DNA from: S015-6 sp964384945
GTDB taxonomy: Bacteria; Desulfobacterota; DSWW01
DNA: 64,000 bases
Direction of reading: 5' to 3'
NCBI GenBank assembly: GCA_964384945.1
Contig: CAYLMK010000014.1
Span: 62,001-126,000, forward strand
The position numbers and the translations under genes are program-made. Each line of letters starts with the position of its first letter. Position 1 is the first letter of the stretch. This document shows positions 17,367 through 24,684 of this stretch, one piece after another. Below the pieces are notes generated by a model. The model saw nothing but the letters and a program-made list of their open reading frames with translations. It did not search any database and was not told the DNA's origin.

Positions 17367-19523
17367 ATGATCGAGACCAAGAAGTCCTTTTGCCGTTTCT
17401 GCCACGCCTTCTGCGGGGTGGAGGTCGATGTGCAGGACAACCGGGTGTTGGCGGTGCGCGGGGACCCGGACAACGCCGTCTCTCAGGGGTACACCTGCAT
17501 CAAGGGACGCGCAGAGGTGGAGCGGATCCATCACCCGGAACGCCTGCTTTGCTCCAAGAGGCTCGTCAACGGTCACAGGGCCGACATCGCCCCAGAGCAG
17601 GCACTGGACGAGATCGCCGGGAAACTTCAAGCCATCGTGTCCGAACACGGCCCAAGATCCGTCGCCGCATTCCTGGGCTGCGGCGCCCACCGGGCCTCGG
17701 CAAGCGGTCCATGGTTCGTGCGCAGGTGGTTCGAGGCCCTTGGATCACCCAGCCTTTACACAACCTTCACCATTGACTGCCCCAGCCTCCCGGTCGCGGG
17801 CGCCCGTTTGTTCGGGTCCCCCGTACCCCTCAACCTCCTCGATATCGCAAACGCCGATGTGACCCTGTTTGTGGGCACCAATCCCCTCGTCTCGCACGTA
17901 ATGAGCATGCCCCAGTCAAACCCTTCCAAACGGCTGAAAGACGCACAGAAACGAGGCATGAAGCTCATCGTCATCGATCCACGAAGATGCGACGTGGCCC
18001 GGCTTGCCGACCTCCACCTGCAGGTCAAGCCCGGGGAGGACGCTACCCTGCTCGCAGGAATCATCAAGATCATCATCGAGCGAACGTTGTACGACCGGGA
18101 ATATGTCGAGCGGTTTGTAAGCGGCATGAACGACCTCCATCAGGCAGTCAGAGACTTCGATCTCCCGTACGTGTCCCGCCGGACCCGCGTGCCCGCCGCC
18201 CGGATCGAGCAGGCGGCGCACATGTTTGCCGCAGCCGAGCGGGGCGGCGCACAGACCGGAAGCGGTGTGCACATGGGGCGACACCAGAACTTGACCACCC
18301 AGCTGGTCATGACCCTGAACGCGCTCTGCGGGCGTTACGACCGCCGAGGCGGGCTCGTCCGCAACGAGGGCCCGCTGGGTCAGCGGATTCCGGCGAACAT
18401 GGGGCCGGTCCGCAAGCCGCTGTACTCCGGCGAGGTCTCCCGTGTCCGGGGAATCCGGGGAACAACGGGCGGTCTGGGATTCTACTCGGAGATGCCCAGC
18501 AACACCCTTACGGACGAGATCCTGATGCCCGGCGAGGGCAAGATCCGCGCCCTCATTGTGGTCGGCGGCAACCCCGCCCTCGTCTTCCCTGACGAGGCAG
18601 CGACGGTTCGGGCCCTCCAGGCACTCGACCTCCTGGTTGTCAATGATCTGTTCCTGTCGGCCACGGCGCGTTTCGCTCACTACGTCCTGGCGGTCAAACA
18701 CCCCTTCGAAAGGGCGGACGTCCCCAGGCTGATGGACTGGGGATTTCCCTACCCCTTCGGGCAGTACACGCCGCCCTTGGTCGAGGCCCCCCCCGGCACC
18801 CTGGAGGACTGGGAGATATTCTGGGGACTCGCACGGCGGCTGGGCCTCCGGATGAAGATACCGGGCATCTCCGAGGATCGGAAACCCACGGCTGACGAGA
18901 TCCTGGACGGCCTCTTCTCTCATGCACGCATCCCGCTCAGCGAAATACGCAAGTACCCGAGCGGCCACGTCTGGGGAGAACGGGAAGCGAAGGCGGGAGG
19001 TGTCATTCCGAACATGATCGGCCACCCGGACCGCAAGATGGCTGTCGGCCACCCGGAGGTGATCGCAGAACTCCGCGAAGTCCGCGCCGAGCCCGTTCTC
19101 GACGGCGCCGGGTACACACCCGGGGAGACCTGCGCCTTCCGGCTGATCACCTACCGCATGCGGGAGGTATACTGCAGCCAGGGGCAGAACCTGCCGTCCC
19201 TGCGTGCAAGGCGTTCCTTCAACCCTCTTCTCATGAATCCCGAAGCGATGCGTTCTCTCGGGATCAAGGATGGCGACCGGGTCCTGGTGGAAAGCGCTTT
19301 CGGCCGCGTGGAGGCCCTCGCGGAGGGAACAGAGGATCTAACGCCGGGGGTCGTCGCCCTGGCCTTCGGCTGGGGCGACCCCTCGGACGATCGAGACATC
19401 CGCGAGAAGGGATGTAATGTCCAACGACTGATCCCGGACGACCATCGATACGACCCTGTCACCGGCCTGGCCCTCCAGACCGCCATACCGGTGAACGTAT
19501 CCGCCCGACCGGTTATCCTGTAA
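17367..19523 (+). CDS. Molybdopterin (bis-MGD) oxidoreductase with N-terminal [4Fe-4S] motif
   Basis: The start at 17367 has AGGAAGGG upstream and places the Fe-S motif correctly; the frame extends upstream to 17262 without an RBS. The 718-residue product has C9-x2-C12-x3-C16-x27-C44, the [4Fe-4S] site of the DMSO reductase family. Typical family segments follow (FVGTNPLVSH, KLIVIDPRRCDVARLADLHLQVKPG), and a C-terminal MGD-binding domain around LITYRMREVYCSQGQNLPSLRA. No selenocysteine is indicated. Members include formate dehydrogenases, hydroxylases and hydratases; I cannot assign the substrate. No membrane-anchor or separate Fe-S subunit gene is adjacent, and there is no Tat signal, so it is probably cytoplasmic. 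Divergent from the fusion gene; probably co-regulated with it. Confidence 0.85.
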   Translation: MIETKKSFCRFCHAFCGVEVDVQDNRVLAVRGDPDNAVSQGYTCIKGRAEVERIHHPERLLCSKRLVNGHRADIAPEQALDEIAGKLQAIVSEHGPRSVAAFLGCGAHRASASGPWFVRRWFEALGSPSLYTTFTIDCPSLPVAGARLFGSPVPLNLLDIANADVTLFVGTNPLVSHVMSMPQSNPSKRLKDAQKRGMKLIVIDPRRCDVARLADLHLQVKPGEDATLLAGIIKIIIERTLYDREYVERFVSGMNDLHQAVRDFDLPYVSRRTRVPAARIEQAAHMFAAAERGGAQTGSGVHMGRHQNLTTQLVMTLNALCGRYDRRGGLVRNEGPLGQRIPANMGPVRKPLYSGEVSRVRGIRGTTGGLGFYSEMPSNTLTDEILMPGEGKIRALIVVGGNPALVFPDEAATVRALQALDLLVVNDLFLSATARFAHYVLAVKHPFERADVPRLMDWGFPYPFGQYTPPLVEAPPGTLEDWEIFWGLARRLGLRMKIPGISEDRKPTADEILDGLFSHARIPLSEIRKYPSGHVWGEREAKAGGVIPNMIGHPDRKMAVGHPEVIAELREVRAEPVLDGAGYTPGETCAFRLITYRMREVYCSQGQNLPSLRARRSFNPLLMNPEAMRSLGIKDGDRVLVESAFGRVEALAEGTEDLTPGVVALAFGWGDPSDDRDIREKGCNVQRLIPDDHRYDPVTGLALQTAIPVNVSARPVIL

Positions 19524-19549
19524 CGAGATCATCAGAAAAGGGGAAAGGA

Positions 19550-20011
19550 ATGGACCCAACAACCGTCGAGGACACACTGAACATCCAACAACTCTACGCC
19601 AGATACTCCGACGCAATCATGCGAAACGACGCCGAGGCTTTCGGCTCCTGTTGGAGTGACGATGCGTACTGGCTTCTGCTCGGCAATGAACTTCGAGGAA
19701 AAGAGGCGATTGTACAAGCCTATTCCAATTCGGTCGCGGGCACCGATTTCATCATGCACCTGGCCGTCTCCCCTCTCATATCCATCCAGGGAAACAGAGC
19801 CAAGGTGCGATCGCAGGTCCAGGAAGTGCTCCACTTTTCCGGCGGCGGAGCGATGATCATTCTGGCCAATTACAATGACGAACTGCACAAGATCGGCGGG
19901 CGGTGGCTCTTTGCCGACCGTCGCATCAGCGTCCGCTATTCGGGGCCCTTTCCCATGGATGATCATGCATTCATGCCCCTGCCGCCCGACGCGGCCAAAC
20001 CCCTGACATAG
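19550..20011 (+). CDS. NTF2/SnoaL-like small protein
   Basis: A protein of 153 residues with a good RBS (GGGGAAAGGA). The pattern of an N-terminal helix with QQLYARYSDAIMRNDAEAFGSCW, then a conserved DDAYW and an alternating beta sheet, matches the SnoaL/ring-hydroxylating-dioxygenase-beta-like NTF2 fold. Such proteins are either isomerases/cyclases or accessory binding proteins. It follows the molybdopterin gene by 26 bases and is probably in the same transcript. A second NTF2-like gene lies at 45510. The substrate cannot be read from the sequence. Confidence 0.7.
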   Translation: MDPTTVEDTLNIQQLYARYSDAIMRNDAEAFGSCWSDDAYWLLLGNELRGKEAIVQAYSNSVAGTDFIMHLAVSPLISIQGNRAKVRSQVQEVLHFSGGGAMIILANYNDELHKIGGRWLFADRRISVRYSGPFPMDDHAFMPLPPDAAKPLT

Positions 20012-20018
20012 AACGCGA

Positions 20019-20045
20019 GCGGCATATTTCTGCGGCCGCCTTTTT
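20019..20045 (+). terminator. Weak hairpin with T-run between convergent genes
   Basis: GCGGC (20019-20023) can pair with GCCGC (20035-20039), followed by five T residues (20041-20045). It sits directly between the NTF2-like gene and the opposed pseudogene and could end transcription from the left. The stem is short. Confidence 0.35.
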
Positions 20046-20050
20046 GGTTT

Positions 20051-20655
20051 TCAGATGCCCCATGCGAGGCGTCGTTTCACGATCTCGCTGACGATTCTTC
20101 CGGTGATGGCCCCGGACGGCGCTCCCCCCGGCGACATGGCCCAGAGACCCACCTGAAAAAGGTTCCTGACGGGGGGATGGAAGCCGGTGAAGAACTTGAG
20201 CCCCGAATTCATGGCCTTCTGCGGGTGGAAGGTCCACCCGGCGGAAGCGCCCTCTGAATTCAAGGTATATTGCTTCGTCCGTTTGCCGTTCTTCGTGCCC
20301 CAGTTGTCTGCGAACTCGGCGCAGGCCCCTGTCTGGATGAAGATCGCGGACCTGCCCTTGGGCGCCAGGGCCGGGTCGTGGATCGAGTTCACATTGATGT
20401 CGAGATGATGAAGGGCGCGCGGTAGATTTCGCCGTTCCGGGTTCGTATACCCTGTGCCTTGTCCCCCTGCATGAGGATCTCTTCCACGAGGGTCCGGTAC
20501 TTCATCTCGCCGCCGTGTTCGGTAACGTAGTCGGCGAGGGCATTCGGAATGACTTGGATCCCACCCATGGGGTGGTAGGAATCCATCAAGAACGTAACAA
20601 ACAGAAGCCCGACTCCCGACCCGAGAGCCGCGCCTCTATGCAACGCCTCCCCCAA
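20051..20655 (-). pseudogene. Broken CrtI-type FAD oxidoreductase
   Basis: Two minus-strand pieces of one gene are seen. The first (20655-20389) includes YHPMGGIQVIPNALADYV and a middle domain resembling CrtI proteins; it ends at a stop at 20389-20391. The second (from about 20400 down to 20051) continues with HDPALAPKGRSAIFIQT and the C-terminal domain, in another frame. The normal N-terminal FAD motif and about 100 residues between the two pieces are missing, so both a 5' truncation and an internal deletion with a frame change have occurred. The left end of the intact neighbour at 20636 overlaps the start of the first piece. It is a decayed paralogue of the other CrtI-type genes of the window. 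Confidence 0.7.
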
Positions 20656-21727
20656 AAGAAATCTCTATTCTCGGGGGCCGGGCGTCCGACCGCCGCACCA
20701 TGGAGAGACTTTCGGTGGGGCAGACCGATACGCAGTTGCCGCATCCGACACAGTGATCGATCTTGACGGTCACGATCTGCGCCTCCAGGCGCAACGCTTT
20801 CATCTGGCATCGATCCACGCAATCGCCGCATCCCGTGCAGGTCTCTTCATCGACGGCCACCTGGAAGTTCGAGACCGCCAGCATCGCCTTGATGTCATGC
20901 TCTCTGAGCATCTTCAGAAAGCCGCAGCAGCAACCGCAGCAGTTGCAGACGAAGACCAGACTTCCCTCGTTGTTGTTGGCGTTGTGAACCAGGCCTGCCT
21001 TCTCCGCATCCTTGAGGATCTGCAGACACTCCTGTTTGGAGATTCGCTGGCCGAACTTGCGGTCCACGACAAAATCAGCCACCTTTCCAAAACTCAAGCA
21101 GGCGCGCTCCGGCACGTCCCGGAGTCTGCAAGCGTTATCGAGCAGGTAGGCATGGTGCCGGCAATAGCACACGGCGGCGGCAAAGGATTCCTCCTTGTCC
21201 ACAAGTTCCGCCAGCTTTTCAAAGGGAAAGATTTCCGTACCGGGAGGAAGTTCCTTCTGCACCGTGATCGTTCGCGCCGCCGCCTCCGGCACGAACTGCT
21301 TGGCCATTTCCGGATCCTTCAGGGTCTCGATCATCAGGCCCTCCAGGGTCTTTCCAAAATCGTGCATCATCCGGGCGGCCTTTCGGTCGTGCTCCGTGTC
21401 GGTCCCCTTCATCAGCTGAAACTCCCAGACACCGGGAACGAAGGGAGTCAGCGAATACTCCGTCTCACCAGCATCGTTCCTGGCGGTGAAGATCAATCCG
21501 CTGTCCGCCATGATTTCGAGAGAGGCAACGAGTTGCCGTTCATCGCGGCTCAACAGCGAGGCCAGGTCGCGTGCCAGATGGGCCCCCCTTGGGATGGCTG
21601 CGCCGAGGGCCGCCTGTTCTTCGGTATAGTACTCACGAAGGATATCGAGGAACGCGTCCACCAGCGGCATCTTCACCGGGTACTCATTGAGTCTCTCGCC
21701 CAACCTGTAATAGACGTCTTGCGCCAT
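20636..21727 (-). CDS. Winged-helix-like protein with cysteine cluster and dicluster ferredoxin (paralogue of 498-1601)
   Basis: A protein of 363 residues, similar over its length to the gene at 498. It has the same order: an N-terminal winged-helix-like region, an AVCYCRHHAYLLDNAC segment, a very cysteine-rich CNCCGCCCG motif, and two [4Fe-4S] motifs (CTGCGDCVDRC with Gln in place of Pro after the last Cys, and CVGCGNCVSVCP). RBS AAGGAGAG precedes the start. It lies upstream of the CrtI-type pseudogene, as the other copy is two genes upstream of an intact CrtI-type gene, so these Fe-S proteins probably act as electron carriers for that family. Transcription diverges from the CODH/ACS-like operon. 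Confidence 0.8.
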   Translation of the reverse strand: MAQDVYYRLGERLNEYPVKMPLVDAFLDILREYYTEEQAALGAAIPRGAHLARDLASLLSRDERQLVASLEIMADSGLIFTARNDAGETEYSLTPFVPGVWEFQLMKGTDTEHDRKAARMMHDFGKTLEGLMIETLKDPEMAKQFVPEAAARTITVQKELPPGTEIFPFEKLAELVDKEESFAAAVCYCRHHAYLLDNACRLRDVPERACLSFGKVADFVVDRKFGQRISKQECLQILKDAEKAGLVHNANNNEGSLVFVCNCCGCCCGFLKMLREHDIKAMLAVSNFQVAVDEETCTGCGDCVDRCQMKALRLEAQIVTVKIDHCVGCGNCVSVCPTESLSMVRRSDARPPRIEISFGGGVA

Positions 21728-21905
21728 GACTCTCTCCTTGCCAATGGGGTCTATTGGGGACGATCGTCACCTGCCTCGGTACCGCCGCGCCAGCATAGGG
21801 GAAGTCGTTCTTTTCTGTCAACGAAAGAATCGTGTTTGAGGATGCATGCCTATCTGTGTTCCATCCGCACGAGCCCGCCGGGCAATAGCGTCGCGGGAAA
21901 ATCTC

Positions 21906-21967
21906 TTGACAGGGGCAGAGAGACCGGCGTAAAATGACTTATAGTCATTAAGCAACCAAAAGTCATT
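21906..21967 (+). promoter_or_regulatory. Promoter with overlapping palindromic operator for the CODH/ACS-like operon
   Basis: TTGACA (21906-21911) and TAAAAT (21930-21935) are separated by 18 bases, matching the consensus at six and five of six positions. A palindrome AATGACT-TAT-AGTCATT covers 21933-21949, overlapping the -10 and the expected start point, and a third half-site AGTCATT follows at 21961-21967. This layout is that of a repressor-controlled promoter. The TetR gene at the end of the operon (35476) is the obvious candidate ligand, which would make the operon autoregulated; this is inference. Confidence 0.7.
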
Positions 21968-22015
21968 GCGCGGCCCTGCGTGGGCCTCGTGGGTCTGCAA
22001 GATGGGCTTCCGGCC

Positions 22016-22795
22016 ATGACGACAACCGTCGCAGACGTGAACAGAGCCTTTCACGGCAAGAGGATGGACATCCAGCTTCCCTATCCGGAAGAGTGGTTGG
22101 TCCGGGACATGCAGATCCTCGAAAAAAAAGAGACCTCCGGCTCGGTCAAGGTGCTCTTGGCGATGGAACTGATACGGGGAGGAAAGCTCATCCGTGACAT
22201 GTGCTATCTGGAAGGCCGGATCGAGCGGGAGAGGGCGCATGGCTCGCCCGACGTTCCCCGGATCGAGAAGACAAAATACGTCCTCCCGGCTCGTAACCGT
22301 CTCGGCTTTCAGGACGAAGCGGAGGTCCGCCGTCACCTGAAGGAGGCCTTTGCCTCCCTCTTGCAGGAACACGACTACACCATCGAAGATCATCCGGAGG
22401 CCGATTTGTACGGAACCCTCGGAGAACGCGCGTTCTTCGCGATGCTCGCGGTCCGTTGCGACGACTCGGCGCACGAGAAGGCGCAGCACCTGATCGGGCT
22501 GCGGAAAAAATACAGGCACAAGAACGATTACGGCCTTGTCGTGCCGGCCTTTCAGGAACCCCTGGGAATCCCGCTCTCCGGGCAGGAGGCATGGGTCCAG
22601 GCCCACGCGGACTCCCTCAGCTCACACAGGGTCGGGATCTACGGCGTGGACAACGCGGATCCGAACCGGATCTACCCGTTCACCGTGTACCCCCAGATCC
22701 GCGGGCTGCTGCGCTATTTCGTGACCGCATCCCGGCAGTGGATGGATGTGCGCGCCCAGTTCCTCCTGAGCCGGGGCGACCGGAACGGATGGTGA
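22016..22795 (+). CDS. Unknown protein, first gene of the CODH/ACS-like operon
   Basis: About 259 residues from ATG 22016; a GTG at 21980 would add 12 residues and neither start has a good RBS. The sequence is soluble-looking and charged, with no signal peptide or membrane segment. It contains a basic/acidic helix-rich middle and a C-terminal part with VGIYGVDNADPNRIYPFTV. I recognise no family. It is 18 bases before the AAA+ gene, and the operon order suggests it acts with the AAA+/VWA pair, perhaps as a substrate adaptor or stabiliser, but nothing in the sequence proves that. Confidence 0.6.
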   Translation: MTTTVADVNRAFHGKRMDIQLPYPEEWLVRDMQILEKKETSGSVKVLLAMELIRGGKLIRDMCYLEGRIERERAHGSPDVPRIEKTKYVLPARNRLGFQDEAEVRRHLKEAFASLLQEHDYTIEDHPEADLYGTLGERAFFAMLAVRCDDSAHEKAQHLIGLRKKYRHKNDYGLVVPAFQEPLGIPLSGQEAWVQAHADSLSSHRVGIYGVDNADPNRIYPFTVYPQIRGLLRYFVTASRQWMDVRAQFLLSRGDRNGW

Positions 22796-22813
22796 AGAAC
22801 GGAAGGAGGCGGA

Positions 22814-23857
22814 ATGATTCTGGAAGGATTGCAGGAGACCCTCGCCGAGTACCTTGAGAAGAAGCAGGACCCGCTGGGTGTCATCCTGGGCCAGGCCAAG
22901 GCAAAAGAGGGAGTCCTCGCCTCGATCCTGGCAGGGCACCATGTTCTGCTGGAGGGCCCCCCGGGCGTGGGGAAGACCACCCTGGCAAGGCATCTGGCCT
23001 CCATCCTGCCCGCCGTGGAGGCGGTTGCGGACTGTCCCTTCCACTGCAAGCCGAGCGAGCCGGTTTGCCCGGCCTGCAAGAACAGGAGGGAACGGGGGGA
23101 GAACCTCGAAACCGTGTCCATACAGGGCAGCCAGAGGTTCGTCCGGATCCAGGGCAGCCCGGATCTGACGGCAGAGGATTTGCTCGGCGACATCGATCCG
23201 AGCATGGCCTTCCGGTACGGCTGCCACGACTGGCGCGCCTTCACGCCGGGAAAGTTGCTCAAGGGAAACCGCGGAATCGTCTTCTTTGACGAGTTGAACC
23301 GAATTCCGGAAAAGCTCCAGAACGCTCTCCTGCAGGTCCTCGAGGAGCACACGGCCACGATCGGCCCCTACGATGTGGACTACGCCGCCGACTTCCTGAT
23401 GCTGGCCACCATGAATCCCCTGGAGCACGCCGGCGTGGAAGAACTCTCCGACGTGTTGCTCGACCGGTTCGATGTGGTCACCATGGGCTACCCCGAAACA
23501 TCGGAACTGGAAAAGCGGATCCTGCTGCAATACGGAACCCGACTGGACGGTATCGACTTCCCGGACGATACCCTCGACAAGCTCCTCCTGGTCGTCCGAT
23601 CCACCCGGGAGGATCCGTGGGGCAAGGAGATGGATCAGGGCGCGTCCGTCCGGGCCGCCCTGGCCCTGTACGAGAAGGCGCAGGCCCAGGCCTGGCTCCA
23701 GGGGGACCGATTCGTGACACTCGGTCATCTTCGCGGCGCAGCCGTCTCCACGATGGCCGGCAGGATCAAGACCAGCCCCGAGTCGAAGTATTACGACGAT
23801 GCCGTCGGTCTCGTGAACGAGCTTCTTCAGGAAATCCTCGGGACAGCGGAGGAATGA
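22814..23857 (+). CDS. MoxR/Mg-chelatase-I-like AAA+ ATPase with a cysteine insertion
   Basis: A protein of 347 residues. Walker A GPPGVGKT at 48-55, Walker B FFDE with D159-E160, and an ATMNP sensor-1-like segment are intact. Between Walker A and the next strand sits C74-x3-C78-x6-C85-x2-C88, a possible zinc- or Fe-S-type site, and the AAA+/VWA protein encoded two genes downstream has the same cysteines at identical spacing. ChlI, NorQ, CbbQ and CoxD are analogues that act with VWA partners to insert metal or activate enzymes. Here the pair stands beside CooC and ACS genes, so activation of the nickel enzyme is inferred. RBS GGAAGGAGG precedes the start. Confidence 0.85.
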   Translation: MILEGLQETLAEYLEKKQDPLGVILGQAKAKEGVLASILAGHHVLLEGPPGVGKTTLARHLASILPAVEAVADCPFHCKPSEPVCPACKNRRERGENLETVSIQGSQRFVRIQGSPDLTAEDLLGDIDPSMAFRYGCHDWRAFTPGKLLKGNRGIVFFDELNRIPEKLQNALLQVLEEHTATIGPYDVDYAADFLMLATMNPLEHAGVEELSDVLLDRFDVVTMGYPETSELEKRILLQYGTRLDGIDFPDDTLDKLLLVVRSTREDPWGKEMDQGASVRAALALYEKAQAQAWLQGDRFVTLGHLRGAAVSTMAGRIKTSPESKYYDDAVGLVNELLQEILGTAEE

Positions 23858-23862
23858 TCCGC

Positions 23863-24675
23863 ATGAACGATCCGTCGCCTTTGAAAGGATTCACGATCGT
23901 GGTGGCAGGCAAGGGGGGCACCGGCAAGACGCTGGTGAGTGCCCTTCTCGTGCGGGATCAACGGAAACATGGGGCTGTGCTGGCCATCGATGCGGACCCG
24001 GACGCCAACCTTCCCGAGACACTCGGGGTCCATGCGGTGAGCACCGTAGGTCAGGCGCGGGAGAAGGTGTTGGCCTACAGGACACGTCGAAACGAGAACC
24101 GCACCGTCACGGCGGAGCAACAGTTCGAACAGCATCTGATGGAGTCCATGGTGGAAACAGAGGACTTCGATCTCATCGTCATGGGGCGCAGCGAGGGGGA
24201 AGGCTGCTACTGTGCGGTGAATCACATCCTTCGCGGGATTATCGACACCCAGGCGCGAAACTACCCCACCGTGGTGATCGATTCGGAGGCCGGTCTCGAG
24301 CACATATCCCGGCGGACGGCCCGGGACGTCGACGTCATGCTGGTCGTGACCGATGCCTCGGCCCGGGGGATCAGCACGGCCCGCCGCGTAGCTGAACTCG
24401 CGGGCGAACTGCGCGTGGACTTCGGCAGGCTCCTCGTGCTCGCCAACAAGGTCACGGACCAGACACAACCGATCATCGAAAAGCACGCGGAAGAGTCAGG
24501 TCTGGAGCTGATCGGGTTCTTGCCTTTTGATCACCAGGTAGTGGAAAACGACGCCCTCGGCAAGCCGATCTGGGAACTGCCGGAAGACCACCCCGTCGTG
24601 AGGGCGGCGCGGGAGGTGTTCGCAAGACTCGATGTCATTCGAGAAGAGAAGATGGGTCGTGTGTTGTGCGCGTGA
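23863..24675 (+). CDS. cooC: CooC-type nickel-insertion ATPase
   Basis: 270 residues from ATG 23863, which has GGAGGA nine bases upstream; the previous gene ends at 23857. The deviant P-loop AGKGGTGKT (16-23) marks the SIMIBI/MinD class. IDADPDANL (42-50) is typical of CooC. C115-x-C117 (GCYCAVN) corresponds to the CXC metal-binding pair known from CooC of carboxydotrophs, which dimerises to bind Ni or Zn. The family matures the Ni sites of CO dehydrogenase or ACS. Here the ACS homologue has intact ligands but the CODH homologue does not (see findings), so the client is probably the ACS. It lies between the two AAA+ genes, within one operon. Confidence 0.9.
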   Translation: MNDPSPLKGFTIVVAGKGGTGKTLVSALLVRDQRKHGAVLAIDADPDANLPETLGVHAVSTVGQAREKVLAYRTRRNENRTVTAEQQFEQHLMESMVETEDFDLIVMGRSEGEGCYCAVNHILRGIIDTQARNYPTVVIDSEAGLEHISRRTARDVDVMLVVTDASARGISTARRVAELAGELRVDFGRLLVLANKVTDQTQPIIEKHAEESGLELIGFLPFDHQVVENDALGKPIWELPEDHPVVRAAREVFARLDVIREEKMGRVLCA

Positions 24676-24684
24676 TGTGAGGCT

